Positions 28,301 to 38,059 of a stretch of 64,000 nt of DNA are shown in pieces. Made by a program: the position numbers and the translations under genes. The notes under the pieces were generated by a model that did not search any database, was not told where the DNA came from, and worked only from the letters and a program-made list of their open reading frames with translations. The DNA is from Nibribacter roseus (lineage in GTDB: Bacteria > Bacteroidota > Bacteroidia > Cytophagales > Hymenobacteraceae). The stretch's first letter is position 1. Each line of letters opens with the position of its first letter. The stretch lies in the NCBI RefSeq assembly GCF_042662225.1, contig NZ_JBHSYQ010000016.1, forward strand, positions 655,176 to 719,175. The letters are read 5' to 3'.

Positions 28301-29281
28301 TTAGACCAAACTAGTTTAGTTAAAAGAGCAGGACAACCTTTGCAGGTAGGCACTTACACTACTTTGGTTACTACCGTAGATGCTTTAGGTGGCACCACAA
28401 TGGATTTGCCACTGGTAATAGAAGTCTTTCAGGATACGCCAAGAGAAAATGGGGTTATATCCTACCCTTCAGGCTATCAACTAAAACTAAATGAAAACTT
28501 AGCTGAGCCTACAGATGCAGATTTGGGAATATTTTCTGCCCAAATTTCTAACTGGGATTCGCCATCTGGTTTATCTTATAACACTTCTACTGGCCGAATC
28601 TTTGTTTCTGACCCAGATGCTATTACCACAAGAAACTATACATATAACATGCGCACTGTAGATAATACTGGTGGTATAACTGAAAAAGAAATATCTTTCA
28701 GCACAACAGCCCCCACACCTTTACCAGTTGAATTAACCTACTTCAGTGCCAATTACCAAAAGGGCATTGTGCAGATGCAATGGATCACCTCCTCTGAAAA
28801 AGACAATGACTACTTCTTGGTGCAGCGCAGCACCAACGGAAAGAGTTTTGAAACTATTGGCCAGGTAAAAGGTAACGGCTTTAGCACGGTTATCTTAAAC
28901 TACTCGTTTTTAGACATGAATGCGCCAATAGGGCAGCTCTACTACCGCCTAAAGCAAGTTGATTTTGACGGAAACTCAGAATTCTCCAAAGTGGTCACTA
29001 CTAGAGCTTTTGAAGCTAATGCACCAAAACCAACAGTTACAGTGGCTCCGAATCCGTTTAATCAAGACATCACTGTAAAAATAAATTGTGCATCACAGGT
29101 TGCCGCAACCTTGGAACTGGTATCCCTGCAACATAAAAAAGTATACTCTGAACAAATAAATCTTTCTCCAGGAACAAACCATTATACAAGGTCGTGGAAT
29201 GATATTCCTGCCGGGTTATACCTTCTGCAAATTAATGGAGCTGATCTTCACTTAGTTGTAAAGATTATAAAAACAGACTGA
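25343..29281 (+). CDS. Type IX secreted modular protein (1312 aa)
   Basis: 1312 aa from the ATG at 25343. Signal peptide ends GFAQ (about residue 33). Residues about 35-315 form a conserved module shared with the next gene: it opens with a Ca-loop-like DKDNNGYVS and contains FRVRVGGYSSASKGYSF, KVKNLGFEYEVV and TSAQTGLEGTISDIGG. Several Ig-like repeats follow, then a fibronectin-like stretch (LPVELTYFSANYQKG...) and a C-terminal type IX sorting domain (VAPNPFNQDI ... GLYLLQINGAD ... KIIKTD). The sorting domain sends it through the T9SS to the cell surface or medium. No catalytic domain was recognised; adhesion or matrix function is inferred. Confidence 0.87.
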   Translation: MDKRITQLTILSPKKTFLLLSILYLLISKEGFAQTPGMIIEKATGPGAAILDKDNNGYVSKTRAGFAPGLDVGPAYSEIPYKVLPQYASQEPLVDLGTGSGGGQTDLASNPLSMWFDGIYVYFRVRVGGYSSASKGYSFVLDTDGIFNARKDANGNVITYTTPSKVKNLGFEYEVVFASNFDVLVYKHTGSGDDNDPALYSNSVIWKSSNNGGISQYSQKSMAGSMDGGNADYFYDFYVPLSAFGGGITADTNLRVSGSSVTSAQTGLEGTISDIGGLNDKNYGNDKMLIWKDVVPAFPPTSLNDIMNGGFNCAIPPSPTITNTLKALSTTISGYSNQPNGTIINLYKGGTIAADGSLTNGTAIGTTGTVTVVNNTWTATLITPLAVDEVIRATATSATGSCVSKYSSPVKVISGICSTPIPAQPASSNGNKGITGSYTVPAGYTGPVTIQAYKILSTTPYYSSDVNVIFDKAGTANSFVTYEVTSTSSTFTYTIVAGTGQAISPGSFVVTARLGTGCESPYSLPVCIGNQLTSTPIPSITSAPSNLSTTANSASISVSVANNTNPTFSSMTLTLEKRFGVAGAYGYVRIKEVVLNPTPTPTSYTHTFTLTATEISTLAPGDVLLVRALGSGTNVCISESAANTNINIVAPPSTAPLISGTYCTITNNSITSVAGTSTEVAGTTIHVYKSGTTAAIATTTVATGGAWTATVASGVLTPSSSFFATATAPNKSVSPNSTLVTVTTKTTAAGTTVNSIMEGANSISGTKSSGSTLILYADGSPVIDPVTNLPIAFNYPTATTWSISSTVLPTVLAAGSVVTVRVSGGNECSGESAPVTVQCSPPSGAFSFPNTPTHTVCSGTAITLSLDGSQAGVIYQIYNNNVASGYSVLGTGSPISLTSFGLTAAATLTVRATKPSGVSCGIVTMGGSASYNVNTACSDQPAVYSAPSVRINNTSESGNIINPAVDPNGAISYSSITGSPLPSFIALDQTSLVKRAGQPLQVGTYTTLVTTVDALGGTTMDLPLVIEVFQDTPRENGVISYPSGYQLKLNENLAEPTDADLGIFSAQISNWDSPSGLSYNTSTGRIFVSDPDAITTRNYTYNMRTVDNTGGITEKEISFSTTAPTPLPVELTYFSANYQKGIVQMQWITSSEKDNDYFLVQRSTNGKSFETIGQVKGNGFSTVILNYSFLDMNAPIGQLYYRLKQVDFDGNSEFSKVVTTRAFEANAPKPTVTVAPNPFNQDITVKINCASQVAATLELVSLQHKKVYSEQINLSPGTNHYTRSWNDIPAGLYLLQINGADLHLVVKIIKTD

Positions 29282-29600
29282 TACTGTCTCTGAACTAAAT
29301 TAAACAAAGTCTTGTCTTACAGCCCGGGGAAGCTATTTATCATAGCTTCCCCGGGCTTTTTTCATTTTTCTACTGCGACAAATACTTAGTCTGTTTGTGA
29401 AAAAATACTTACTTAAATGCATAACAAATTTTATTATTCTTTGTTATTAAATATAATGTTACCAACACGTAACAATACAACAAAAAAGAATAGCAAACTA
29501 AAAGTCTGCCATAACAGACAAAATTTCAACTCTTATCACTTTATCAATATTTCACCCTTCAGGTAGTTATAGAATTATTTCTATATACCACTTACAAGAT
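29282..29600. other. Intergenic region between the two secreted giants
   Basis: 319 bp with a terminator at 29321-29362 and otherwise A+T-rich sequence, presumably including a separate promoter for the second gene. Confidence 0.6.
29321..29362 (+). terminator. Rho-independent terminator
   Basis: Perfect 15 bp G+C-rich stem (29321-29335 with 29343-29357), 7 nt loop and T6, 40 bp after the stop. It separates transcription of the two secreted paralogues. Confidence 0.92.
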
Positions 29601-32600
29601 ATGAGAAAAGATTTTTACCTTCCAGAGACCCACTTTTTCAGAACTTTTTATTTAGTAACGTTTCTTTTACTGTTTGTTTCAGTAACATCCCCTTTGTATG
29701 GTCAAACTCCAGGTCTGATTATACAGAGAGCTCAGAGTCCGGGTACAGCTATTTTAGACCCTAATGGAGACGGCTATACTTCCAGAACTTCATCAGGGTT
29801 TGTGAATGGCCAGGACATGGGTACGGCTAGCGAATTACCGTTTCGTTTCTTACCACAAATGCCAAACCCTTCTGGTCCTGAGCCTACCGGTGATTTAGTT
29901 ACAGGGGCTAGTGGTGGGCATACTGATTTGGTTAATGCCCCTTTAGCAATGGGTTTTACCGGCACCCATGTTTTATTTCGAGTTAGAGTTGGGGGGAATT
30001 CTACTGCCTCTAAAGGTTATAGTTTTTTAATAGACTCTGACGGTGTATTTAATAAACAGAAACTAGCAAACGGAACCCTTGTAGACTACGCTACTCCCTC
30101 TAAGGTTAAAAACCTGGGTTTTGAATATGAGGTTGTTCTGGCGTTGAATTTTGATGTGGTGGTGTACAGGCACTCTGGGAGTGGAGATCAAAATGACCCG
30201 GTTTCCAGCAATGTTATATGGCGAGGCTCAGCCAATGGTGGGTATAACAGATACTTTCAAAAATCAGTGGCAGCCTCTACAGCTAGCGGTAACCCAGATT
30301 TCTTTTTTGACTTTTACATTCCGCTTACTGCCTTTGCTGGAGACGGAGGCTCAGGCATTAGCCCTGACTCCCCTCTAAGAATTTCAGGTTCCACGGTAAC
30401 GAGTGCTCAAACAGGGTTAGAAGGCACTATTTCAGACATTGGTGGGGTAAACGATAAATTATACAACAATGATAAAATCAGAATCTGGAAAGAACTGATT
30501 CCTATCTTCCCGCCTACTTCTTTAAATCAACTGATGAATGGGGAATTTTGCTCTGCGGCACCAGTTGCCCCAGGGGTGAATTCTCCCATCACAACCGCCA
30601 GTACTTCTATTGCCGGTACGTCTACAGAAATTGGTTCTACAGTTAAAGTATACCGCAACGGTATAGAGCTAATACCGGTTACCCCTGTTACAGTTGGCAG
30701 TAACGGCACCTGGTCTTTTAATCTTTTATCAGGTATATCCCTCAATTTAGGAGATGTCATTACAGCCAGAATTTACCGGCCTGGCAGCGGATCATGCCCA
30801 GAGGTTACGTCTGTTTCTTCTAATTCCGTTACTGTTACCAATGTCATCAAAGGGCAATGTGATGCTACTCCCCCAACTTCCATGACTCTAAACAATGGGT
30901 CAAAATCAATAAATATAGTAACAGCATACAGCGGCTTAACTAGCCAAACGCTTAAAGTTTATTTAGATGGCAATCTTTTAACCGGTACGGTAGTGGCTAC
31001 CTCCACGAGCACTACCTACACCTTTACGCCTAGTACCTCTAGTAATCAATTTGCCTTTGCCTATGATAACTCTAATGCCACCAGCTACGGAACTCTTACT
31101 GCAACAGTTGTAGTAGGTAGCTGCGAATCTAGACGCTCGCCAAGCTATTATCTTAGTGGGAACAGTTTCAGCACATCTCCTACGGCAAAAACAACCGCTC
31201 AACCAGCTATTTCAACCACTACTCTTTGCTCTGCCACTACAACCTTAACAGGTACATCAGCAGCAAATTCCTATATTTATTTATATGTAGATGGGGAGCC
31301 TGTTCTGCAAAGTTCGAATGGCAGTATCGTATCTTCTGCGCAGGCAAATGCCAGTGGAATGTGGTCTATTGATCTAAGGCATTTTAGCATCATGAACGGA
31401 GACGTGTTGTCTGTTAGAGCAAAAGAACCTGATGCTTCTGCCTCTACCAGTAATCCTTTTAAGGGGCTCTCCGCTCTTTCTGCAGGAGTTACTATGGGTA
31501 CCTGCGCAACTGCTACACCTGTCATTACGGGTACTTATTGTCCAAGTGCAACGGTAATTAACGGTACATCTACAGAGGCTAATGGAACCTTGGTGTCCGT
31601 TTACCGGAGAGAAGGCTCAACTCCAAATCCAGCTACTGATACAAGAATCATTGAAGCAGCAACCGTTTCGGGTAATGCCTGGTCAGCTCCAGTGGCTGGC
31701 TTTGCTAATTTGCAAGGTGGGCAAGTTCTATATGCCATTGCCACGGCACCCGGTAAAACAGAGAGTGGTGCTTCTACCGCCATCACTGTTCAGTCACCTG
31801 CCACAGCTGCTTCTTATGGCCTCTCCATCAATGCACCTATAAGACAGGGGGCAACTACTATCTCAGGTACCAGCACCACAAATGGCACCATCTTCCTCTA
31901 TATAGATGGAGAAAAAATTGCCAGTACGGCAACTGTCACCGGTGCCAGCGGTACTACCCCTGTGACCTGGACCATTAACCTGTCAGCTGCGAACCAGCAA
32001 AACTTATCTACGGGCGTACCAGTCTCTGCTTCCATTGCTCCTTCTGGAGGTGGGTGTGAAAGCCAGCAAACGGCGGCGACTTTCGTTAGCTGCAATACCC
32101 CGTCGACCAATCCTACTATTTCTCCTCTGAGTCAGACAATATGTAGCGGAAACCCCGCCATTATAACCGTAAACAACTCTCAAGACGGCGTCATTTATCA
32201 GATATTTAACAATAATGAAGCTAGCGGAGCTGCTACTCTAGGCAACGGGGGCACCATTACGTTACGCTCTGCCCCGCTTGTTGGCGTTGGAAGTACAGTG
32301 TCGTTAACGGTAAGAGCATACAGAGTGGAATCGAGTAGCTGTAGCGTTACCTTAAATGGGTCATCAACAGTAACCATCAGAGAAGGACTAACTGTGTACA
32401 CCGCCTCTCCGGCAACTCAGGCTTTATGTAATGGCTCTACAGCCACCATATCCTTGTCGGGTTCGCAGACTGGAGTAAATTACCAATTACAGGTTTACAA
32501 TACGTCTACCTCACCCTACAGCTTCACAAATGTAGGTTCAGCCGTGGCAGGTACTGGCAGTGCCCTTACCTTTACTACTCCTTCAGTTACCGCAAACACC

Positions 32601-35600
32601 AGATTCAAAGTAGTGGCCACAAACGGCACCTGTACAACGGATATGGGTGACCCTGTGGATGTAAATGTGACCACCATCAACCAAGGGTTAACTATCACCC
32701 CTACTAGCCAGGCGGTTTGTAGCGGTTCTGGTACTACCACCGCCTCTGTTACTATTCAAAGCTCTCAGAGCGGAATTAATTACCGTTTGTTTAATATTAC
32801 AGACAATACCTTCACCGGAAATTCTGTAGCAGGTACCGGTGGAAGTATATCCCTAACATCTGGCGCCATTTCTGGTACGGTGGGCTCAACAAAGCAATTT
32901 AAAGTTGTAGCCACTCCAGCGAGCCCTACCGGATGTTCCGGCACTGACCTTACCCAGCAGTTCTCGGTAACCATTTCCAATTCAGCTCCTTCGGCCACAC
33001 CGGCTGTTACAGTAGTAAGTCCTATCTGTAGCGGGAGCCCTGCTGCTGTTACCATTACTAACTCGCAGAACGGAGTTTCTTACCAAGTTCAGTTAATCTC
33101 TGGAACAGCAGAGCCTTTTACTTATACTAACTTAGGTTCACCAGTATCAGGTACGGGAGGCACCATTACTTTAAGTACCTCAGTGTTCACCTCAGGCACC
33201 TATAATCTAAGAGTGTTGGCAACCAATGGGTGCGGTAGTACTCCTTTAAGTCAAACAGCAACTGTCACCGTAAACCCTAGGCCTACTGCTTTCAACTTAA
33301 GCCCAGTAGTACAAACCGTTTGCTCTAACACTGCTGCGTCTTTTGTACTGGCAGGTTCACAAACCGGCGTTAACTACCAGTTGCAGCGATTCAATGGTAC
33401 TTCCTTTGTGAATGTCGGGACCGCTGTGGCAGGTACAGGTAGTACCCTCAGCTTTACTTCAGAGAACCTTACTGCCAATTCTACTTTTAAGGTGATAGCG
33501 TCAAATGGTACTTGTTCAGTTGACATGGGTAGTTCTGTTACTGTGAACGTATTACCTGCTTCCATTACTGTAAACCCCAACAGCCAATTGGTATGTAGCG
33601 GAAACAGCACAACCGTAACGTTACTTTCCTCTCAAAATGGGGTAAGCTATCAGATATTCAATGGATCTACTGCTTTTGGCAACACTGTAACCGGAACGGG
33701 TGGCGACATTACGTTGACCACTAATAGCTTCCCTTCAGCCGGTACTTATAACCTGAGTGTACGTGCTACTATTTCAGGCTCTACCAATTGCTTTACCACC
33801 TACTCAAATGTGTTTAGTGTAACGGTGCCAAACAGTGCTCCCGCTACCTCTTTGTCAGTGACGCCAACCTCTGCTAATATATGCCTTGGGAATACAGCGT
33901 CTATCACCATAGGAAGTTCTGAGAATAATGTTTCTTACCAGTTACAGTTAGAATCAGGCACCTCACCAAACTTTACCTACACCAACCATGGTTCACCGGT
34001 GGTGGGTACTGGTGGAAACATCACCATACAGACGTTAGCATTATCAGCAGGAACATACACATTTAGAATTTTAGCTTCAAACGGCTGCACTAGCGCTGCC
34101 TTGGCTCAGAAGGTGGTGGTAACGGTAAATGCCGCTTTAAATACGGGTCTTAGTATTACGCCAGCATCGCAGACACTTTGCTCCGGCTCTACTGCTTCTG
34201 TCACCGTGGCGTCACCGCAGGCTGGAGTTTCTTACCGACTGTACAATGTTACCACTAATGCTTTCAGTGGCAATGTAGTAGTAGCCCCTACAGGTGCCAG
34301 CTCCATTACCCTTACTTCAGGTGCATTGACACAGGTTGGAACTAATACCTTCAAAATTATTACCTCTAACAGTTGCAGTACTACTGAACAAACACAAACT
34401 GTCTCAGTCAACGTATCACCTGCACCGGTGGCTCCTACCATTTCTGCTTCGGCAACTACGGTGTGCGGCAGCGGCAATGTCACCATTTCGGCTACCGGAA
34501 ACCTAGTTAGTGGTGTTACTTACCAATTGTACAGAAATGGGGTTGCCGAGGGTAGCACCATCACCTATACAGGAAGTAACACTGTTTCTTTTACAGCGGC
34601 TGTCAGCAGTGGCTCCACTAACTTTACTATTGTGGCTTCTAGTACCAACTGCTCTCCTGCCACCTCAAGTGCGGCTACGGTGACAGTTTCTGCCACACCA
34701 GCCACACCTCAGATTACGGCCTCTACCTCAACTGTCTGCGAATCTGGCGAGGTAACTATTACAGTAACTGGTGGATTGGTGAGTGGTGTCACATATCAGT
34801 TATTGCAGAACAATGTAGCCACTGGCACTCCTATTACCTTTAACGGTAGTAATACCATTGCTTTCACTACCACTATAAACGAATCAACAGAATTCAAAGT
34901 GGTGGCAAGCAGCACAGGTTGCCCATCAGCCACATCAGCTGGAAGAACTGTTACTGCCACCAACTTGGCAGCTATCTCCATTTCGCCGGCTACTCAGACT
35001 ATTTGCTCTGGTGCCGCCGCCGAAATTTATCTGAACGCCACTGAAACCGGAGTAACTTACCAAATACAGAAAAGTGAGAATGGGGCAGCTTATGTAAATA
35101 CTGGCTCTGCCTTCACTGGAACTGGATCAGCTGCCGAACTGACGACAGGTGCGCTTACAGTTAATAACACAGTTTTGAGGGTAATTGCCACGAGCGGAAA
35201 TTGTAGCAAAACTATGACAGGAACATCAACTGTCACCATAGCCACTGCCGCTGCCGTTCAAACTGTGGCTTCCTCTACCTTAAACCAAAATGTATGCAGA
35301 GGTGAGAGAGCAACCATCACGATTAATAATTCTGTGCCAGGTACTAACTACCAATTACTGATTTCTTCAAACGGAAGCACTTTCTCACCAATTGGAGAGA
35401 TGATGGAAGGTACCGGCACTATGATTCACTTACAGACAACTGCTCTCAACACCAATGGCTCTTATTCTATCAAAGTTGTTGGTTACTTGTCAGGATGCTC
35501 TCAGAATCAGGTAGACATGAGTGGAACTGCCTCCATTTCAGTCATTGACTGTGCCTTCACCTATTCAGTTGAACCGGCTTACATAGTAAGTTCATACATC

Positions 35601-36461
35601 AAAGACGAAATCATTGCTACTCCAGAAGCCTCAGTCTTTGTGCCTGCTTCTTATGAATTAGTGGGTGGAACGTTAGTATCAGGTACTAATAAAATGATTG
35701 GCGGTGGTCTTCTGCCCGGTACAGCTTTCTCAACCAGAACAGGTCAGATTTATGTTGACGACCCAGCACAACTGGTGGCAGGTACTGCCTATATTCAGTC
35801 AAGAGGCATCAATGGGTCAGAATCGCATATAGTGCCTATGACCTACAGCATGAACGATGATCAGAATTATCTGGCACCAGCCCGAACAGGCCAACCAGAA
35901 GTACTACCCGTCACGCTTATTTCATTTAATGCAAATAAAACCAACAATGGTGTGTTATTAGCATGGGCAACTGCCACCGAAAAAGACAATGACCACTTCC
36001 TGGTGCAGCGGAGCCTAGATGCTGTGAACTTCGTAACCGTAGGCCAAGTAGCAGGCAATGGAAATAGCGTAACGGTACAGTACTATAACTTCCTTGACAA
36101 AGCAGCTCCGTCAGGTGTACTATACTACCGCCTGAAACAAGTAGATTTTAACGGCAAAGTTGAATATTCAAAAGTAATTTCCACGTTAATGTCTACCGCT
36201 GGAATAGAGCAGACCATGCGTGTTGCTCCTAACCCTTTCCAGAATAAGTTGCAGGTCAGCGTGTTCAGCAATGATTCAAGACAAGCGCAACTGGAAGTCA
36301 GATCACTGCAAAACAAAGTGGTGTTTTCGAAAATTGTGCAGCTTGCTGCCGGTGAAAACACATTTACGAATGACCTTTCACAATTGCCAAACGGAGCCTA
36401 TGTAATCTCCGTTTCAGGTGCAGGCATTCATGTTGTTCAAAAAGTAATTAAGGTAGATTAA
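29601..36461 (+). CDS. Giant type IX secreted Ig-like repeat protein (2286 aa)
   Basis: 2286 aa. Signal peptide ends PLYGQ (about residue 35). Residues about 36-320 are the same module as in the preceding gene (DPNGDGYTS; FRVRVGGNSTASKGYSF; TSAQTGLEGTISDIGG). After several Ig-like units, residues about 836-1985 hold twelve tandem repeats of roughly 95 residues, each opening with a pattern like SQTxCSG...ITxxxSQxGVxYQL. A fibronectin-like region and T9SS sorting domain (VAPNPFQNKLQV ... GAYVISVSGAG ... KVIKVD) close it. Each repeat has one conserved Cys. This is a long surface or secreted fibre-like protein; adhesion is inferred. Confidence 0.87.
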   Translation: MRKDFYLPETHFFRTFYLVTFLLLFVSVTSPLYGQTPGLIIQRAQSPGTAILDPNGDGYTSRTSSGFVNGQDMGTASELPFRFLPQMPNPSGPEPTGDLVTGASGGHTDLVNAPLAMGFTGTHVLFRVRVGGNSTASKGYSFLIDSDGVFNKQKLANGTLVDYATPSKVKNLGFEYEVVLALNFDVVVYRHSGSGDQNDPVSSNVIWRGSANGGYNRYFQKSVAASTASGNPDFFFDFYIPLTAFAGDGGSGISPDSPLRISGSTVTSAQTGLEGTISDIGGVNDKLYNNDKIRIWKELIPIFPPTSLNQLMNGEFCSAAPVAPGVNSPITTASTSIAGTSTEIGSTVKVYRNGIELIPVTPVTVGSNGTWSFNLLSGISLNLGDVITARIYRPGSGSCPEVTSVSSNSVTVTNVIKGQCDATPPTSMTLNNGSKSINIVTAYSGLTSQTLKVYLDGNLLTGTVVATSTSTTYTFTPSTSSNQFAFAYDNSNATSYGTLTATVVVGSCESRRSPSYYLSGNSFSTSPTAKTTAQPAISTTTLCSATTTLTGTSAANSYIYLYVDGEPVLQSSNGSIVSSAQANASGMWSIDLRHFSIMNGDVLSVRAKEPDASASTSNPFKGLSALSAGVTMGTCATATPVITGTYCPSATVINGTSTEANGTLVSVYRREGSTPNPATDTRIIEAATVSGNAWSAPVAGFANLQGGQVLYAIATAPGKTESGASTAITVQSPATAASYGLSINAPIRQGATTISGTSTTNGTIFLYIDGEKIASTATVTGASGTTPVTWTINLSAANQQNLSTGVPVSASIAPSGGGCESQQTAATFVSCNTPSTNPTISPLSQTICSGNPAIITVNNSQDGVIYQIFNNNEASGAATLGNGGTITLRSAPLVGVGSTVSLTVRAYRVESSSCSVTLNGSSTVTIREGLTVYTASPATQALCNGSTATISLSGSQTGVNYQLQVYNTSTSPYSFTNVGSAVAGTGSALTFTTPSVTANTRFKVVATNGTCTTDMGDPVDVNVTTINQGLTITPTSQAVCSGSGTTTASVTIQSSQSGINYRLFNITDNTFTGNSVAGTGGSISLTSGAISGTVGSTKQFKVVATPASPTGCSGTDLTQQFSVTISNSAPSATPAVTVVSPICSGSPAAVTITNSQNGVSYQVQLISGTAEPFTYTNLGSPVSGTGGTITLSTSVFTSGTYNLRVLATNGCGSTPLSQTATVTVNPRPTAFNLSPVVQTVCSNTAASFVLAGSQTGVNYQLQRFNGTSFVNVGTAVAGTGSTLSFTSENLTANSTFKVIASNGTCSVDMGSSVTVNVLPASITVNPNSQLVCSGNSTTVTLLSSQNGVSYQIFNGSTAFGNTVTGTGGDITLTTNSFPSAGTYNLSVRATISGSTNCFTTYSNVFSVTVPNSAPATSLSVTPTSANICLGNTASITIGSSENNVSYQLQLESGTSPNFTYTNHGSPVVGTGGNITIQTLALSAGTYTFRILASNGCTSAALAQKVVVTVNAALNTGLSITPASQTLCSGSTASVTVASPQAGVSYRLYNVTTNAFSGNVVVAPTGASSITLTSGALTQVGTNTFKIITSNSCSTTEQTQTVSVNVSPAPVAPTISASATTVCGSGNVTISATGNLVSGVTYQLYRNGVAEGSTITYTGSNTVSFTAAVSSGSTNFTIVASSTNCSPATSSAATVTVSATPATPQITASTSTVCESGEVTITVTGGLVSGVTYQLLQNNVATGTPITFNGSNTIAFTTTINESTEFKVVASSTGCPSATSAGRTVTATNLAAISISPATQTICSGAAAEIYLNATETGVTYQIQKSENGAAYVNTGSAFTGTGSAAELTTGALTVNNTVLRVIATSGNCSKTMTGTSTVTIATAAAVQTVASSTLNQNVCRGERATITINNSVPGTNYQLLISSNGSTFSPIGEMMEGTGTMIHLQTTALNTNGSYSIKVVGYLSGCSQNQVDMSGTASISVIDCAFTYSVEPAYIVSSYIKDEIIATPEASVFVPASYELVGGTLVSGTNKMIGGGLLPGTAFSTRTGQIYVDDPAQLVAGTAYIQSRGINGSESHIVPMTYSMNDDQNYLAPARTGQPEVLPVTLISFNANKTNNGVLLAWATATEKDNDHFLVQRSLDAVNFVTVGQVAGNGNSVTVQYYNFLDKAAPSGVLYYRLKQVDFNGKVEYSKVISTLMSTAGIEQTMRVAPNPFQNKLQVSVFSNDSRQAQLEVRSLQNKVVFSKIVQLAAGENTFTNDLSQLPNGAYVISVSGAGIHVVQKVIKVD

Positions 36462-36479
36462 CTTTGTCTTAAATAAGCT

Positions 36480-36515
36480 CAAAAAGCCTGTCCCAACGTA
36501 GGGCAGGCTTTTTTC
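36480..36515 (+). terminator. Rho-independent terminator
   Basis: AAAAAGCCTG pairs with CAGGCTTTTT around a short loop, with T6, about 20 bp after the stop codon of the giant secreted protein. Confidence 0.85.
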
Positions 36516-36528
36516 TTTTCTACCGTAT

Positions 36529-36568
36529 CTGTTTTGGACTTGTTTTTCAAAAAGTAGCCGGAAAACAG
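36529..36568. repeat. Dispersed 40 bp palindrome, copy 8
   Basis: CTGTTTTGGACTTGTTTTTC plus a right half ending GGAAAACAG, just beyond the terminator. Confidence 0.72.
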
Positions 36569-36724
36569 ACCTCCTTTGCACCCATCTGTAAGCCAGTAAT
36601 TTTCAAAACCGGTTCCTTTAGCGCCTATTCTGTAAAATTTATTTCGAGTAAGGTAAATTGATTGTGCTCATTTTCATGATTAAACCTGTTCATTTAGTAA
36701 ATTCGCAGGTTTTATTTGATAAAT

Positions 36725-38059
36725 ATGAAAATCATGAAATTTGGAGGCACCTCCGTTGGCTCGGCTGAGCGAATGGGTGCTGTCTCGCAACTACTTCCCA
36801 CCCAAGAACCAGTGATTGTAGTGCTGTCGGCTATGTCGGGTACTACTAACAGTTTGGTGCAGATTGGGCAGCAGCTGGCGCAAGGCGATGTGGCGCAGGC
36901 TGAATCTCTTACCTCTAATTTGGAGCAACATTACCATAAGGTAGTTGCAGAACTATATAAACAGGAAGCTTCCGTTCAAAAAGGGAAGCAGGTGATCGAG
37001 ACATCTTTCAGTGAGATTAGAGAGCAGTTTGCTTCTTCTTTCACAGCTGTATCTGAAAAAATCATTCTGGCACAGGGTGAGTTGCTGTCTACGCAGTTGT
37101 TCCAAATTTTTCAGGAGGAAAAAGGAACACCTTCTGTGTTGCTTCCGGCTTTGGAATTCATGCGCATTACCGAAGACGAGGAGCCAGATCAGGCCTATAT
37201 CCGGGAGAACATTCAGCAGCAATTGGCTAAATACCCTAATACGCAGCTGTTCATTACCCAAGGCTATATCTGCCGCAATGCCCGCAACCAGGTAGACAAC
37301 CTGAAACGCGGCGGCAGTGACTATTCGGCCTCTTTGATTGGAGCAGCAGTGAAGGCAAGTGAAATCCAGATCTGGACGGACATTGACGGAATGCACAACA
37401 ATGATCCGCGCGTAGTCAAAAACACCTACCCTATTGCTGAACTGTCATTTGACGAGGCGGCCGAGCTGGCCTATTTTGGCGCCAAAATACTTCACCCATC
37501 CAGCATTCTGCCTGCCCAACAGCATAACATTCCGGTTAGGCTGCTGAACACCATGCAGCCAGAGGCGCAGGGTACTACCATTTCGTCAAAGAAATCAGGT
37601 AACCAGATAAAAGCTGTGGCCGCCAAAGACGGCATCATAGCCATTAAAATTAAGTCTAGCCGCATGTTGTTAGCTTATGGTTTCCTGCGCAGTGTTTTTG
37701 AAGTGTTTGAACGCTTCCGTACCCCTATTGACATGATCACCACGTCTGAGGTAGCTGTATCTTTGACTATTGATAATGCTACTTATCTTCCTGAAATTAC
37801 GGAAGCACTTCAACGTTTTGGGCAGGTGGAAATAGATACAGAGTTGACTATTGTATGCGTAGTAGGTGATTTTATGGAGGACAAGCCCAGAGCCGCACTA
37901 CGTGTGGTACAGTCTCTGCGGGAGATACCGTTGCGCATGATTTCATATGGTGGAAGCAAGAACAACATCAGCTTTTTGGTAAACACTACCCACAAAGAAG
38001 CTGCTTTGATCGCCATCAATGAAGGGGTTTTTCTGGAAAGAGAGGGTACCAATGCTTAA
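36725..38059 (+). CDS. lysC: Aspartate kinase
   Basis: 444 aa from the ATG at 36725, which gives the family N-terminus MKIMKFGGTSVGSAERM (ATP/phosphate loop KFGGTSVG). RGGSDYSASLIGAAV and WTDIDGMHNNDPRVV are the aspartate and nucleotide motifs. The last 150 residues form two ACT domains, where lysine or threonine normally gives feedback control. It phosphorylates aspartate as the first step to lysine, threonine and methionine. It is a monofunctional kinase; the dehydrogenase hom is separate at 39631. It overlaps lysA by 8 bp, so regulation with lysine synthesis is likely. Confidence 0.95.
   Translation: MKIMKFGGTSVGSAERMGAVSQLLPTQEPVIVVLSAMSGTTNSLVQIGQQLAQGDVAQAESLTSNLEQHYHKVVAELYKQEASVQKGKQVIETSFSEIREQFASSFTAVSEKIILAQGELLSTQLFQIFQEEKGTPSVLLPALEFMRITEDEEPDQAYIRENIQQQLAKYPNTQLFITQGYICRNARNQVDNLKRGGSDYSASLIGAAVKASEIQIWTDIDGMHNNDPRVVKNTYPIAELSFDEAAELAYFGAKILHPSSILPAQQHNIPVRLLNTMQPEAQGTTISSKKSGNQIKAVAAKDGIIAIKIKSSRMLLAYGFLRSVFEVFERFRTPIDMITTSEVAVSLTIDNATYLPEITEALQRFGQVEIDTELTIVCVVGDFMEDKPRAALRVVQSLREIPLRMISYGGSKNNISFLVNTTHKEAALIAINEGVFLEREGTNA

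Noticed and set aside
36716..36724. TTG start three codons upstream of lysC
   Set aside because: The ATG at 36725 gives the conserved aspartokinase N-terminus, so the extension is unlikely.
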